A stretch of 64,000 nt of DNA from Alphaproteobacteria bacterium (GCA_005883305.1 VBAC01000001.1:1426001-1490000); one strand, 5' to 3'. Shown: positions 38,258 to 47,559, numbered from the stretch's first letter. Notes: a model not told the origin generated them from the sequence alone. Made by a program: numbers and translations.

Positions 38258-39199
38258 ATGAAATGGTCCACCCTGGCGTGCGCCGCCGCGCTCGCGCTGG
38301 CCCCGGCGGCCGCTAATGCCGAGCCGCCCGCGCCCGCAGCGCCGCCCGCTGCCGCCGCCCCTGCCCCGCTTCCCGACGCGAACCCGGCGCTCTGGGTCGT
38401 GCGCGACGAGGACACGACGATCTACCTGTTCGGGACCTTCCACCTGCTCGACTCCAGGCCATGGTTCAACGACGAGATCAAGACCGCCTTCGATGCCTCG
38501 AACGAGCTCGTCATGGAGGCCATCCTGCCGGAGGATCCGGCCTCGCTCCAGCCGGTGATCATGCGCTATGCGGTCGACCCCGACGGGCGCACCTTGTCCT
38601 CGCGCCTCACCGCCGAGCAGAATGCCGAGCTCGGCCGGGCGCTGACCGCGGTGGGCGTTCCCGCCACGGCGTTCGACCGGTTCGAGCCCTGGTTCGTGTC
38701 CATGAGCCTGGCCGTGCTGAGCGCTCAGAAGCTGGGCATCAGTGGTGCCGCGGGGCCCGAGACGGTGTTGACCCAGGCGGCGCACGCCCGCCACATGCCG
38801 ATCGCGGAGCTCGAGGGTTTCGAGCTGCAGCTGCGCCTGCTCGATTCCATGCCGGAAGCACTCCAGGCGGCCCAGCTCGAGGAGACGCTGAAGGAGCATG
38901 AGGAGATCGGCGGCAAGCTCGCCCCGATGCTCGCTGCCTGGTCCGCCGGCGACGTCGAGCGGCTCGTAGCTCTGATGAACGAGGAGCAGGACGCCGACGA
39001 CCGCGCCCTTCACCGGCTGATCTTCACCGAGCGCAACGCCAATTGGGCGCGCTGGATCGAGGAGCGGATGGCGCGTCCCGGAACGGTGTTCATCGCCGTC
39101 GGCGCCGGCCACCTCGCCGGAGAGGACAGCGTCCAATCGGTTCTCGCGGCCCACCATGTGCGCGTGGAGCGCGTTCCTCACGTCGGCGCAGCGCACTAG
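38258..39199 (+). CDS. TraB/GumN family protein
   Basis: The 313-aa protein has a signal peptide ([20 protein letters not shown]) and a Pro/Ala-rich linker. The TraB/GumN (Tiki-like) domain follows: PALWVVRDEDTTIYLFGTFHLLDSRPWFNDEIKTAFDASNELVME, ETVLTQAAHARHMPIAELEGFELQLRLLDSM, ERNANWARWIEERM and TVFIAVGAGHLAGEDSVQSVLAAHHVRVERV. The paired GTFH and GAGHL motifs are the family signature and may bind metal. It is exported to the periplasm. The ATG at 38258 has GGAGAAG upstream; 38243 is an alternative. Confidence 0.88.
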   Translation: MKWSTLACAAALALAPAAANAEPPAPAAPPAAAAPAPLPDANPALWVVRDEDTTIYLFGTFHLLDSRPWFNDEIKTAFDASNELVMEAILPEDPASLQPVIMRYAVDPDGRTLSSRLTAEQNAELGRALTAVGVPATAFDRFEPWFVSMSLAVLSAQKLGISGAAGPETVLTQAAHARHMPIAELEGFELQLRLLDSMPEALQAAQLEETLKEHEEIGGKLAPMLAAWSAGDVERLVALMNEEQDADDRALHRLIFTERNANWARWIEERMARPGTVFIAVGAGHLAGEDSVQSVLAAHHVRVERVPHVGAAH

Positions 39200-39208
39200 C
39201 TTGCCTGA

Positions 39209-39239
39209 GAAGGCGCGCTCGCCTATAGGCCGCGCCTTC
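39209..39239. terminator. Hairpin after the TraB/GumN gene
   Basis: GAAGGCGCG (39209-39217) pairs with CGCGCCTTC (39231-39239). The inner GCCTATAGGC is itself palindromic. It is followed by CCCC and not a T-run. It lies 10 bp after the stop and probably separates this gene from rplY. Confidence 0.5.
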
Positions 39240-39314
39240 CCCCGTTCATGGTCATCCCTGGAGGCGTGAGCGCGGGCGTTTGGATATCAACTTTTAGCAA
39301 CTTGGAGACATGCA

Positions 39315-39995
39315 ATGAGCGAGCAGCTTACGCTGTCGGCCGAGACGCGCGAACGGGCTGGCAAGGGAGCCTCCCGTGTTCTGCGTCGCGAAGGCCGCGT
39401 CCCCGCCGTCGTCTACGGCAACAATGAAACGCCCCTCTCGATCCACGTCGAGGAAAAGGCGCTGGTGAAGGCCCTTTCGGGCGGCCACTTCATGAACTCG
39501 GTGGTGATGATCGAGGCCGGCGCCACGCCGGTCCGCACGCTGCCCAAGGACGTCCAGTTCCATCCGGTCACGGACCGGCCGCTGCATGTCGATTTCCTGC
39601 GCATCTCCGAGCATGCCAAGGTCACCGTCGCGGTGCCGATCCGATTCACCGACGAGGACGAATCGAAGGGCATCAAGCGCGGCGGCGTGCTCAACCAGGT
39701 CCGCCACGACCTCGAGCTCGTCTGCGACGCGGCCGAGATCCCGGAGGAGATCCTGATCAGCCTCGCCGGCATGGATATCGGCGATTCGCTGCACATCTCC
39801 GCCGTCACTTTGCCCAAGGGCACGGAATCGGCGATCACCGACCGCGATTTCACCATCGCCACGATCGTCGCCCCGTCCGGCGTCAAGTCGGAGGCTGCTG
39901 AGGCGGCCGCGGCGGCCGAGGGTGCCGAAGAGACGGCCGCGGACGATGTCCCGACCGTCGGGGAGGCCGAAGCCGAGGGCGGCGAGGCCGAATAA
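39315..39995 (+). CDS. rplY: 50S ribosomal protein L25/general stress protein Ctc
   Basis: This 226-aa CTC-type L25 binds 5S rRNA. The L25 domain (about residues 1-95) has [44 protein letters not shown]. The TL5/CTC beta domain (about 100-190) has [56 protein letters not shown]. The last 35 residues are Ala/Glu-rich and acidic, as in many alphaproteobacterial members. GGAG lies upstream of the ATG. pth follows, the usual order. Confidence 0.96.
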   Translation: MSEQLTLSAETRERAGKGASRVLRREGRVPAVVYGNNETPLSIHVEEKALVKALSGGHFMNSVVMIEAGATPVRTLPKDVQFHPVTDRPLHVDFLRISEHAKVTVAVPIRFTDEDESKGIKRGGVLNQVRHDLELVCDAAEIPEEILISLAGMDIGDSLHISAVTLPKGTESAITDRDFTIATIVAPSGVKSEAAEAAAAAEGAEETAADDVPTVGEAEAEGGEAE

Positions 39996-40066
39996 ATTGC
40001 CGTTCCGCTGGCTGGCCTCGCTTTTCACGCCGCGGCGCGTGGAGGTGCACGGCCAGCCGGGGGGTG

Positions 40067-40091
40067 CCCATCAAAGTAATACTTTGATGGG
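40067..40091. repeat. Perfect 11-bp hairpin between rplY and pth
   Basis: CCCATCAAAGT (40067-40077) and ACTTTGATGGG (40081-40091) pair perfectly around AAT. It lies 49 bp before the pth GTG in the 145-bp gap. No T-run follows. It could tune read-through from rplY to pth or protect the rplY message. Confidence 0.65.
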
Positions 40092-40140
40092 GGCCCCGGC
40101 GGACGCTCCTGACGCCGGCGATTGGGGGGAATTCGCGCCC

Positions 40141-40713
40141 GTGCAGATCTGGGTCGGCCTCGGCAATCCCGGCGCGCAATATGCGATGCACCGGCACAAT
40201 GTCGGCTTCATGGCCGCCGACGCCATCGCCGAAACCCACCCGTTCGAGTCCGCCAAGAAGGCCTTTTCGGGCTGGACCCGACAAGGCCGCATCGGCGGGC
40301 AGCGAATCCTGCTGCTCAAGCCCGCCACCTTCATGAACGACAGCGGCCGCTCGGTCCGCGCGGCGATGGACTTCTTCAAGAAGGGGCCGGAGGACGTCAC
40401 CGTCTTCTACGACGAGCTCGATCTGGCGCCCTTCAAGGTCAAGGTGAAGGTCGGCGGCGGCACCGCCGGGCATAACGGCATCCGCTCGCTCGACGCCCAT
40501 ATCGGCAACGATTTCCGCCGCGTGCGCATCGGCATCGGCCACCCCGGCCACAAGGACAAGGTGACGAAGCACGTCCTCGGCAATTACGCCAAGGCCGAGA
40601 TGGACCAGCTCGCCGACACGCTGGGCGCCATCGCCGCCGAGGCCGAATGGCTCGCCATAGGCGACGAGGCCCGCTTCATGAACGATGTGGCGCTGCGGCT
40701 GCGGCAGGATTAG
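40141..40713 (+). CDS. pth: Peptidyl-tRNA hydrolase
   Basis: Pth recycles peptidyl-tRNA that falls off ribosomes. The 190-aa sequence from GTG 40141 starts VQIWVGLGNPGAQYAMHRHN, with the catalytic His in RHNVGF. It then has LLLKPATFMNDSGRSV, VFYDELDLAPFKVKVKVGGGTAGHNGIRSLDAHIGNDFRRVRIGIGHPG and the C-terminal helix. Length matches the family (about 190 aa); frames extending upstream across the hairpin are unlikely. It follows rplY. Confidence 0.96.
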   Translation: MQIWVGLGNPGAQYAMHRHNVGFMAADAIAETHPFESAKKAFSGWTRQGRIGGQRILLLKPATFMNDSGRSVRAAMDFFKKGPEDVTVFYDELDLAPFKVKVKVGGGTAGHNGIRSLDAHIGNDFRRVRIGIGHPGHKDKVTKHVLGNYAKAEMDQLADTLGAIAAEAEWLAIGDEARFMNDVALRLRQD

Positions 40714-40723
40714 GCTCGGGGGC

Positions 40724-41065
40724 ATGATGACGCCCCTTATCGCCCTCGCCATCGCCGCCCAATCGACCCCGATCGAAATGCGCTGCGGCTGGCTGCACAA
40801 TCCGACTCCGGGCAATTGGTGGCTGGCCGACCGCGACGGCGAATGGCTGATCGGCGCGCAGGGCGGCTACCAGGCGCCCGGGATGGACGAGATGCCGGAC
40901 ATGTCGACCGCAGGGTGGACCGAGACCAACGGCCATTACGGGCACGGCTGCGCCTGCATCCGCATAACGGTCGACCGCCGCACCCGCCGGGTCACCCGGA
41001 TCGTCTCGGCCCGCCCGCTGCCGCTTCGCCGGTGCCAGGCTGATCCCCGCCTCAGGCGGCCATAG
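40724..41065 (+). CDS. DUF4087 secreted protein
   Basis: The 113-aa protein starts MMTPLIALAIAAQS, a short signal peptide. The DUF4087 pattern follows: EMRCGWLHNPTPGNWWLADRDGEWLIGAQGGYQAPG, then GHYGHGCACIRITVDRRTRRVTRIVSARPLPLRRCQADPRL. Conserved Cys residues occur in RCGW, GCAC and RRCQ. It is probably periplasmic with disulfides; function is unknown. It starts 10 bp after pth and overlaps the convergent membrane protein gene by 14 bp. Confidence 0.85.
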   Translation: MMTPLIALAIAAQSTPIEMRCGWLHNPTPGNWWLADRDGEWLIGAQGGYQAPGMDEMPDMSTAGWTETNGHYGHGCACIRITVDRRTRRVTRIVSARPLPLRRCQADPRLRRP

Positions 41066-41393
41066 CCCGCCGCGCCCAGGCACCGGCATAAGCGGCGGCA
41101 AGCGCCGGCAGGACCAGGCAAGCCATTACGAGCCAGTCGGTGCCCGCGGGCGGAAACCCCTGATAGGCAGGCGAATAGAGGCCGGTCAGGAAGCTGCCCG
41201 CATGGGCGGCGAGGATGGCGAGGCCCAGCATGAGGCCGGTGACGAGCGCCGCCGCGGGACGAACGAAGCCGACCGCGGCCGAGAGCGCCAGCAGCAGCGC
41301 CAGGATCACCGTCACCTCGTCGGTGTGCCACTCGGCATAGATGAGCACGGCCAGCCCGAGCGCCAGCGCTGCAAGATAGACCCCTCTGTTCAT
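41052..41393 (-). CDS. Four-TM membrane protein of unknown function (113 aa)
   Basis: From ATG 41393 (MNRGVYLAALALG) the protein is almost wholly hydrophobic, with helices at about residues 5-20, 27-45, 47-70 and 83-105. I know no family. The ATG overlaps the stop of the large metalloprotease gene (ATGA), so it is co-translated with it. It might be a small partner of that protease, but this is positional inference. Confidence 0.65.
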   Translation of the reverse strand: MNRGVYLAALALGLAVLIYAEWHTDEVTVILALLLALSAAVGFVRPAAALVTGLMLGLAILAAHAGSFLTGLYSPAYQGFPPAGTDWLVMACLVLPALAAAYAGAWARRAMAA

Positions 41394-43816
41394 AGCTCCG
41401 GCCACTCCTCCCCTTCCGCCCCGATCGGCATGCCCGGCGGGATTCGCGGCAGGCGACGCTGGTCGGCGAGCGCGGCGCCGAGCGCCTCCCGGTCGGCGAG
41501 CAGCCGGCCGAGGCCCCGGCTCCAGTCGTCGCTCGCTCGGGATAGCTGCGCCGCGAGACGGCTGAGGCGCTCCGACAGCGCCAATGCGATCGTCGGCGAC
41601 AAGGCCGGGTCGCGCTGGACTCGGGCCAGCGCGAGAGCGGTGGTGGTCGCGATCCGGCGCTGAACCGCGGCTCCCGACGAATCGAGGCCGCCGAACGCGA
41701 AGACGCGCCCGATCAGCCGGTCGATGACTTCATGCGCCGGAGGCGAGGCGGCATTCGCCTGGTTCTGGATGTCGAGCCGGTTGAGTCGCTCGGGCGCGAG
41801 CAGGCCCGTCAGCGTCACCATCGCGCCGACTTCGGAGGCGGCGAGCGGATCGAACAGCGGGCCGCCCGGAGTCGGGATGGTTTCGATATCGGTCTGCCGG
41901 TCCGAATTGCCGGACCAGCCGGCCGAAAGATTGACGAGGATCGGAGACGGAACCGTGAGCGCGCTTGGCGAGAGCGTGTCGAGCAGCGCGTCGAGGGCTT
42001 GCCGCTGCCTCGCGGGGTCGACCGGATGCGCTTCGCCATAGCCGTCGCCGGCCAGCGCGTAAGTGAAATCGACGCCGCCGAGCAGCTTGGCCGCCGCCTC
42101 GACCTGATAGCGGTGAAGCAGCCAGACCGGCACGAAGGCGCGGCGGAGCTGCGATTGCGGATCGCCCGGATGGAGCGCCGCCGGCCCGAAGCGCTCGACC
42201 GCGGCCTGCCGAACGGCCATCACCCGAACCAGCTCGGCGACCGGATCGGCAGCGTCGTCCCACAGGCTGCCGAGAGGATGGGAAGAGCCGGCCGGGCGGC
42301 TGTCGTCGTCGGCGACGTAGCGAAGCCCCTCGGTCATCGCCGCGCGCATCCGCGCCTCCCCTTCCGCGTCGGTCTGCGCGCCGTATAGCCAGTCGACCGC
42401 GAACCGGTCCCAGCGGCCGATGCCGGTGCCGTAGGCGTCGGTGAGGTCCGGAACCCCGTTCACCAGGCCGACGCGCGGCGCGGGATAATCCATCACCGAA
42501 TAGCGCCCGGCGGCCGATCCGGCGAAATTGTGGGCGAAGCCGAGCGCATGGCCGACTTCATGCGCGCCGAGCTGGCGGATTCGTGCCAAAGCGGCGGTGA
42601 CCGGATCGTTGGGATCGCCGGTGCCGGTCAGGCCTGCTCCGACCAGCGCCTGATAGATCATCAGGTCCTGGCGGATGCGCAGCGAGCCGAGCAGAACCTG
42701 GCCCTTGACGATCTCGCCGGTCCTGGGATCGACGATCGGCTGGCCGTAGGACCAGCCGCGGGTCGCGCGGTTGACCCAGTTGACGACGTTGTAGCGGATG
42801 TCGAGCGGGTCGGCGCCCTCGGGCAAGATCTCGGCGCGGAAGGCGCCCGGCCAGCCTGCCGCGGCGAAGGCATCCGCCCACCACGAAACGCCCTCGCGCA
42901 GCGCGGAGCGGATCGGCTCGGGCGCCGCGCGGTCGATGTAGAAGACGATCGGATTGCGCACCGGCGAGGCGGGATCGGACGGATTGGTCCGCTCGAGCCG
43001 GAAGCGGTTGGCCAGCTCGTAGACCACGGGCCGGCCGAGCGGCGCCGAGAAATCGACCACCTGCATTCCGAACGAACCGGCACGCGGATCGAAACGTCGC
43101 GGCTGGTAGCCCGGCTCCGGCAGGGCGATCAGCGAATGGCGAACGACGAAGCTGACATTGCCCGTCACCGGCGCGATATTGCCCACCTCCGGCCCGGGAC
43201 GCGCGCTGACGAACGTCAGCCGCGCCTCCAGCTCGATGTTGCGCGGGAAGACGCGCACGAAATTGACGTCGGCCACGCTGAGCTCGGGGACGAGCCGGTA
43301 ATCGCCATTGTCCTGCTCGCGAAGTGCCCGGGCGATGTTCTGGTCGTCGCGCGTCAGGAAGGACGCGATGTCGACCAGCAGCCGCCCGTCGGCGGTCTCG
43401 GCCGCGACATCGCCCATCCAGATCGTCGAGTAAGCGAAGCTTCGGCGGACCCCTTCCCGTTCGTCGGCGCCCGCGCCGCTCGCGCGGAAGCGGGGATTCT
43501 CGATCTCCGCCACGATCTTTCGGCCGATCCGGCGAAACACGATCAGCCGCGCCTCGCTGCTTTGCGCGCGGTCGAGCCCGAGCGATGCCGATCCCAGACC
43601 GGATTCGAGCGCGCTGACATAGAGGAAGCGGCCCGAAACCCCGTCCGCGCCGGGCCGCGGCAGGGACAGGATGATCCGCCCGCCGCCTCGATCGACGTGG
43701 ACGGGCAGCAGCCCTTCCTCGGCCGTCGTCCCGGCGAGCACCTGCGCGGGCGGATCGATGGCGAAGGCGGGAGCGGCGGCGGCTGCGAGCAGCAAGACGG
43801 CGAGGCGAAGCTTCAT
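41390..43816 (-). CDS. Zinc-dependent metalloprotease (DUF5117/DUF5118-type)
   Basis: The 808-aa exported protein has a signal peptide (KLRLAVLLLAAAAAPAFA). An N-terminal beta-rich region (DUF5117-type) is followed by a metzincin-like active site HEVGHALGFAHNFAGSA, with a downstream Met-turn candidate SVMDYPAPR. The C-terminal DUF4953-like helical part includes VMAVRQAAVERFGP and LLHRYQVEAAAKLLGG. Other family marks are RNPIVFYIDRAAPEPIRSALREGVSWWADAFAAAGW and DIRYNVVNWVNRATRGWSYG. It acts in the periplasm or outside the cell; its substrates are unknown. ATG 43816 is chosen because it begins the signal peptide. A four-TM gene overlaps its stop. Confidence 0.9.
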   Translation of the reverse strand: MKLRLAVLLLAAAAAPAFAIDPPAQVLAGTTAEEGLLPVHVDRGGGRIILSLPRPGADGVSGRFLYVSALESGLGSASLGLDRAQSSEARLIVFRRIGRKIVAEIENPRFRASGAGADEREGVRRSFAYSTIWMGDVAAETADGRLLVDIASFLTRDDQNIARALREQDNGDYRLVPELSVADVNFVRVFPRNIELEARLTFVSARPGPEVGNIAPVTGNVSFVVRHSLIALPEPGYQPRRFDPRAGSFGMQVVDFSAPLGRPVVYELANRFRLERTNPSDPASPVRNPIVFYIDRAAPEPIRSALREGVSWWADAFAAAGWPGAFRAEILPEGADPLDIRYNVVNWVNRATRGWSYGQPIVDPRTGEIVKGQVLLGSLRIRQDLMIYQALVGAGLTGTGDPNDPVTAALARIRQLGAHEVGHALGFAHNFAGSAAGRYSVMDYPAPRVGLVNGVPDLTDAYGTGIGRWDRFAVDWLYGAQTDAEGEARMRAAMTEGLRYVADDDSRPAGSSHPLGSLWDDAADPVAELVRVMAVRQAAVERFGPAALHPGDPQSQLRRAFVPVWLLHRYQVEAAAKLLGGVDFTYALAGDGYGEAHPVDPARQRQALDALLDTLSPSALTVPSPILVNLSAGWSGNSDRQTDIETIPTPGGPLFDPLAASEVGAMVTLTGLLAPERLNRLDIQNQANAASPPAHEVIDRLIGRVFAFGGLDSSGAAVQRRIATTTALALARVQRDPALSPTIALALSERLSRLAAQLSRASDDWSRGLGRLLADREALGAALADQRRLPRIPPGMPIGAEGEEWPEL

Positions 43817-43869
43817 GGCCCGGGACGATAGACTGGCAATCGCCCGGCGCAACGTCTAACGGACGCCGC

Positions 43870-44085
43870 GAATAGCCCTCGCCCCTTCGGGGAGAGGGCT
43901 GGGAGAGGGGAACGGCCTCTCCATTTCAATCAACATCCGAGGGTCGGGATGATGGGACTCCCCTCTCCCCGGCCAGTGCTCCCCTAGCCCAAGGTGCGAA
44001 ATGCCCCCGGCATTTCGCAGATCGTGCTGGGAGCACGATCGACCTAGAGCTAGGGGAGCACTCCCCATAGGGGAGAGGGAGAAGT
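43870..44085. repeat. Nested palindromic element upstream of ychF
   Basis: An outer stem AGTGCTCCCCTAGC (43975-43988) pairs with GCTAGGGGAGCACT (44049-44062). It encloses two hairpins: GCGAAATGCC-CCC-GGCATTTCGC (43996-44018) and GATCGTGCT-GGG-AGCACGATC (44020-44040). Further out, CCCTCTCCCC (43960-43969) pairs with GGGGAGAGGG, and a CCCCTTCGGGG hairpin lies at the left. The whole gap between the metalloprotease and ychF is thus a multi-branched palindrome. The right edge runs into the ychF ribosome site (GGGAGAGGGAG). Confidence 0.75.
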
Positions 44086-44086
44086 C

Positions 44087-45187
44087 ATGGGCTTTCGTTG
44101 CGGAATCGTCGGGCTGCCGAATGTCGGCAAGTCCACCTTGTTCAACGCGCTGACCGAGACGGCGGCGGCGCAGGCGGCCAATTATCCGTTCTGCACGATC
44201 GAGCCGAACGTCGGCCGAGTCGCCGTGCCGGATCCGCGTCTCGATCGCATCAGGGAGATCGCCAAATCGGCCCAGGAGATCGAGACCCAGCTCGAATTCG
44301 TCGACATCGCCGGGCTCGTGCGCGGCGCCTCGACCGGCGAAGGGCTCGGCAACCAGTTCCTCGGCAACATCCGCGAGGTCGACGCGATCGTCCACGTTCT
44401 GCGCTGCTTCGAGGGCGGCGACGTGACCCATGTCGAGGGCCGGGTCGATCCGGTGGCCGACGCCGAAACGGTCGAGACCGAGCTGATGCTCGCCGATCTC
44501 GAAAGCCTCGAAAAGCGCGTCCCCGCCCTCGCCAAGAAGGCGCAGCAGGGCGACAAGGAGGCCAAGATCCAGGCGAGCGTGCTCGGCCAGGCGCTGGATC
44601 TGCTGCGCGATTCGAGGCCCGCGCGGTTCGTCGAGCCGAAGGATCCGGAGGAGAAGCTGGCGCTGGAGCGCGCGCAGCTGCTGACGGCCAAGCCGATCCT
44701 CTACGTCTGCAATGTCGACGAGGGCGACGCGGCAACCGGCAACGCCCACAGCGCGGCGGTGTTCGCCAAGGCTGAAGCCGAAGGCGCGAAGGCGGTGATC
44801 ATCTCCGCCGCGATCGAGGCCGAGATTGCCACCATGCCGGTCGAAGACCGCGCCGAGTTTCTCTCCGATCTCGGCCTCACCGAGACCGGCCTCAGCCAGA
44901 TCATCCGCGCCGGCTACGATCTCCTCCACCTCATCACCTTCTTCACCGCCGGCCCCAAGGAGGCGCGCGCCTGGACGGTCGAGAAGGGCGCGAAGGCCCC
45001 GCAGGCCGCGGGCGTGATCCATTCGGACTTCGAGCGCGGATTCATCCGCGCCGAGACGATCGCCTATGAGGACTTCATCGCCTGCGGCGGCGAGCCGGGG
45101 GCGAAGGAAGCCGGCCGGATGCGCGCCGAGGGCAAGGATTATGTCGTGCAGGACGGCGACGTCCTCCTGTTCCGCTTCAACGTTTGA
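44087..45187 (+). CDS. ychF: Redox-regulated ATPase YchF (Obg-like)
   Basis: The 366-aa ATPase of the Obg family has the G1 motif [18 protein letters not shown] and then [59 protein letters not shown] and the altered G4 region [11 protein letters not shown] (N-x-x-E type, which favours ATP). A coiled coil follows. The C-terminal TGS domain has [45 protein letters not shown]. YchF binds ribosomes and affects stress responses. GGGAGAGGGAG at the end of the repeat element is its ribosome site. Confidence 0.97.
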   Translation: MGFRCGIVGLPNVGKSTLFNALTETAAAQAANYPFCTIEPNVGRVAVPDPRLDRIREIAKSAQEIETQLEFVDIAGLVRGASTGEGLGNQFLGNIREVDAIVHVLRCFEGGDVTHVEGRVDPVADAETVETELMLADLESLEKRVPALAKKAQQGDKEAKIQASVLGQALDLLRDSRPARFVEPKDPEEKLALERAQLLTAKPILYVCNVDEGDAATGNAHSAAVFAKAEAEGAKAVIISAAIEAEIATMPVEDRAEFLSDLGLTETGLSQIIRAGYDLLHLITFFTAGPKEARAWTVEKGAKAPQAAGVIHSDFERGFIRAETIAYEDFIACGGEPGAKEAGRMRAEGKDYVVQDGDVLLFRFNV

Positions 45188-45219
45188 AGAGGCCGTAACC
45201 GCGCGATAAGGCTGGGAGC

Positions 45220-46767
45220 ATGACGATCATGCTCAATCGCCGCCGCTTCATCACCGGCGCCGCCGCCACGGCTTTCGCCGCCCCCGCCATCCTTCGCGCG
45301 CAGAGCGTCTTTCGCGCCTATCCGTTCAGCCTTGGAGTCGCCTCGGGCGAGCCGGCGGCGGACGGGTTCGTCATCTGGACCCGGCTCGCGCCCGAGCCGC
45401 TGGAGCAGCACGGCGGGATGGCGATGGCGCCCATGCCGGTCACCTGGGAAGTGGCGTCCGACGAGGGCTTCCGAACGATCGTCCGCCACGGCGAGGAGCT
45501 GGCGCGGCCGGAGCTCGGCCATTCGGTCCATGTCGAGCTGACCGGCCTCGAGCCCGACCGGCCCTATTGGTACCGCTTCCGCGCCGGCGGCGAGCGAAGC
45601 ATCAACGGCCGTGCCCGCACCCTCCCAGCCACCGGCGCCAGCCCGGCGGCGCTTCGTTTCGGAGTCGCAGGCTGCCAGAATTACGGCGACGGCTACTTCA
45701 CCGCCTACCGCCACCTAGCGCGCGAGGACCTCGCCTTCGTCTATCATTATGGCGACTATATCTACGAATACCGGATCGACGCGGTGCACCCGAGCCGGGG
45801 CGGAAGCCTGGTCGCGGCGGCGCGCCAGGGCGGCGAGCAGGATTGCTTCGACCTTGCCGACTACCGGGCACGCTACGCGCTCTACAAGGCGGACACCGAT
45901 CTGCAGCGCGCCCATGCGGCGCACAGCTTCTTCCATACGTTCGACGACCATGAGATCACCGACAATTGGGTGCAGGACGTCGATCCGGACGGAGCGCCGA
46001 CGGACCTCTTCCGGACGCGCCGGGCGATGGCGCTCCAAGCGTGGTACGAGAATCTGCCCGTCCGCCGCTCGATGCTTCCGCGCTACGGCGCCGTCAGTGC
46101 CCATCGCAGCGTTCGCTACGGCGATCTGATGAAGATGGAGGTGCTCGACACCCGCCAGTTCCGCTCCGATCAGCCCTGCGAGGACGGCTTCAAGCCGAGC
46201 TGCCCGGCCGTGACCGACGCCAATGCCCAGGTCCTCGGCGCCGAGCAGGAAGCCTGGCTCGCGCGCAACCTCGCCGACCGCGACTCGCGCTGGAACTGCC
46301 TCGCGCAGCAGATCATGATGATGTCGCTCGACCGCCGCACCGGCGACGAGCCGGCGAAAATCATGAATATGGACAGCTGGGCCGCCTACGAGGTGCCGCG
46401 GCAGCGGCTGCTCGCGCGGATGCGCGGCCTCGACAATGTCGTCGTCCTGACCGGCGACGAGCATCAGAACTTCGCCGGCATCCTCCAGAGCGGCGATCGG
46501 CCGGTCGCGGTCGAGTTCGTCGGCACCTCGATCTCGAGCGGGGGCGACGGCTCGGACCAGCGCCGCGGAAGCGACCGGATCCTCGCCGAGAACCCGCAGC
46601 TCAAGTTCATCAACGACCAGCGCGGCTACCTCACCTGCGAGGTGACGCCGGACGAATGGCGGACCAACTTCATGGTCGTCGACCGGGTGAGCACGCCGGG
46701 CGGCGCCCTGGGCAAGCGCGCGACGTTCGCCGTGGCACGCGGCCAGGCCGATTTAAACCAGGCCTGA
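45220..46767 (+). CDS. Alkaline phosphatase D (PhoD) family protein
   Basis: The 515-aa protein begins with a Tat signal (NRRRFITGAAATAFAAPAILRAQS). The PhoD N-terminal domain follows (FSLGVASGEPAADGFVIWTRLAPEPLE, with the YRFRAGGE motif). The metallophosphatase core has FGVAGCQNYGDGYFTAYRHLAREDLAFVYHYGDYIYEY, FFHTFDDHEITDNWVQD, DLMKMEVLDTRQFRSD and VVVLTGDEHQNFAGIL. The metal ligands D, H and N are present. It acts in the periplasm as a phosphodiesterase or phosphatase with Ca/Fe as in the family. It is the first of three closely spaced genes. Confidence 0.92.
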   Translation: MTIMLNRRRFITGAAATAFAAPAILRAQSVFRAYPFSLGVASGEPAADGFVIWTRLAPEPLEQHGGMAMAPMPVTWEVASDEGFRTIVRHGEELARPELGHSVHVELTGLEPDRPYWYRFRAGGERSINGRARTLPATGASPAALRFGVAGCQNYGDGYFTAYRHLAREDLAFVYHYGDYIYEYRIDAVHPSRGGSLVAAARQGGEQDCFDLADYRARYALYKADTDLQRAHAAHSFFHTFDDHEITDNWVQDVDPDGAPTDLFRTRRAMALQAWYENLPVRRSMLPRYGAVSAHRSVRYGDLMKMEVLDTRQFRSDQPCEDGFKPSCPAVTDANAQVLGAEQEAWLARNLADRDSRWNCLAQQIMMMSLDRRTGDEPAKIMNMDSWAAYEVPRQRLLARMRGLDNVVVLTGDEHQNFAGILQSGDRPVAVEFVGTSISSGGDGSDQRRGSDRILAENPQLKFINDQRGYLTCEVTPDEWRTNFMVVDRVSTPGGALGKRATFAVARGQADLNQA

Positions 46768-46768
46768 C

Positions 46769-47116
46769 GTGGCCGCCCATCTCTTCGTCTACGGCTCGCT
46801 GCGCGATCCCGCGGTCCAGCGCGGCCTGTTCGGCCGGGCCGTCGAGGGAACGCCGGACGCTCTGCCGGGCTACCGGCTCGGCGAGGTGACGATCACGGAC
46901 GCAGCGGCGATCGCGGCCAGCGGGACCGCGGGTCACCGGATCCTCCGGCGGAGCGACGAGCCCCAGGCGCGCGTCGAAGGGCTGGTGCTTCATCTCACCG
47001 ACGCCGAGCTGGCGACCGCCGACGATTACGAGGTCGACGATTATGCGCGCATTGCAGTGACTCTGGAATCGGGTAACGAGGCCTTCGTCTACGCGGCTGC
47101 CGGAGAAACGCATTGA
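46769..47116 (+). CDS. Gamma-glutamylcyclotransferase-like (AIG2/GGCT) protein
   Basis: The 115-aa protein has the GGCT-fold signature HLFVYGSLRDPAVQRGLFGR, then PDALPGYRLGEVTI and a catalytic Glu candidate in ARVEGLVLHLTDAELATADDYEVDDYARIAVTLESG. It starts with GTG 1 bp after the phosphatase stop. Its TGA overlaps the TTG start of the MaoC gene. The reaction is likely on gamma-glutamylamines, but the exact substrate is not known. Confidence 0.82.
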   Translation: MAAHLFVYGSLRDPAVQRGLFGRAVEGTPDALPGYRLGEVTITDAAAIAASGTAGHRILRRSDEPQARVEGLVLHLTDAELATADDYEVDDYARIAVTLESGNEAFVYAAAGETH

Positions 47117-47559
47117 TCTGGTTCGAGGACCTCGAGGTCGGCAAGGAGCGCTATTTCGGAAGCGCCGAGGTGGACCGCGAGGAGGTGATCGCCTTCGCCC
47201 GGCGATACGATCCGCAGCCCTTCCATCTTTCCGACGAAGCGGCGGCCAAGACCTATTTCGGGCGCCTCTCCGCGAGCGGCTGGCACACCTGCGCGATGGT
47301 CATGGGGGTGATCGCCCGCAAGGTCGTCGAGGAGGAGCAGGCCGGCCTCGGAGCGCCGGGAATCGACGAGCTGCGCTGGCTGAAGCCCGTCTATCCGGGC
47401 GACACGCTGCACGTCCACGGAACGATTCTCGAAAAGACCCCGTCGCGCTCGAAGCCGGACATCGGCTCGTTCCGCACCAAAACGACGGTGACCAACCAGG
47501 ACGGAATCCCGGTGCTCACCTTCGTCTCGATCGTGCTGATGCGGCGCCGGCCGCAATAG
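47113..47559 (+). CDS. MaoC family dehydratase
   Basis: This 148-aa single hotdog-fold enzyme is of the (R)-enoyl-CoA hydratase type. It begins WFEDLEVGKERYFGSAEVDREEVIAFARRYDPQPFHLSDEAAAKTYFGRLSASGWHTCAM, where the catalytic D and H are in the YDPQPFH motif. It then has GIDELRWLKPVYPGDTLHVHGTILEK. It starts at a TTG that overlaps the previous stop (TTGA). Such enzymes hydrate trans-2-enoyl-CoA for beta-oxidation or PHA supply. The operon gives no clear pathway. Confidence 0.9.
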   Translation: MIWFEDLEVGKERYFGSAEVDREEVIAFARRYDPQPFHLSDEAAAKTYFGRLSASGWHTCAMVMGVIARKVVEEEQAGLGAPGIDELRWLKPVYPGDTLHVHGTILEKTPSRSKPDIGSFRTKTTVTNQDGIPVLTFVSIVLMRRRPQ

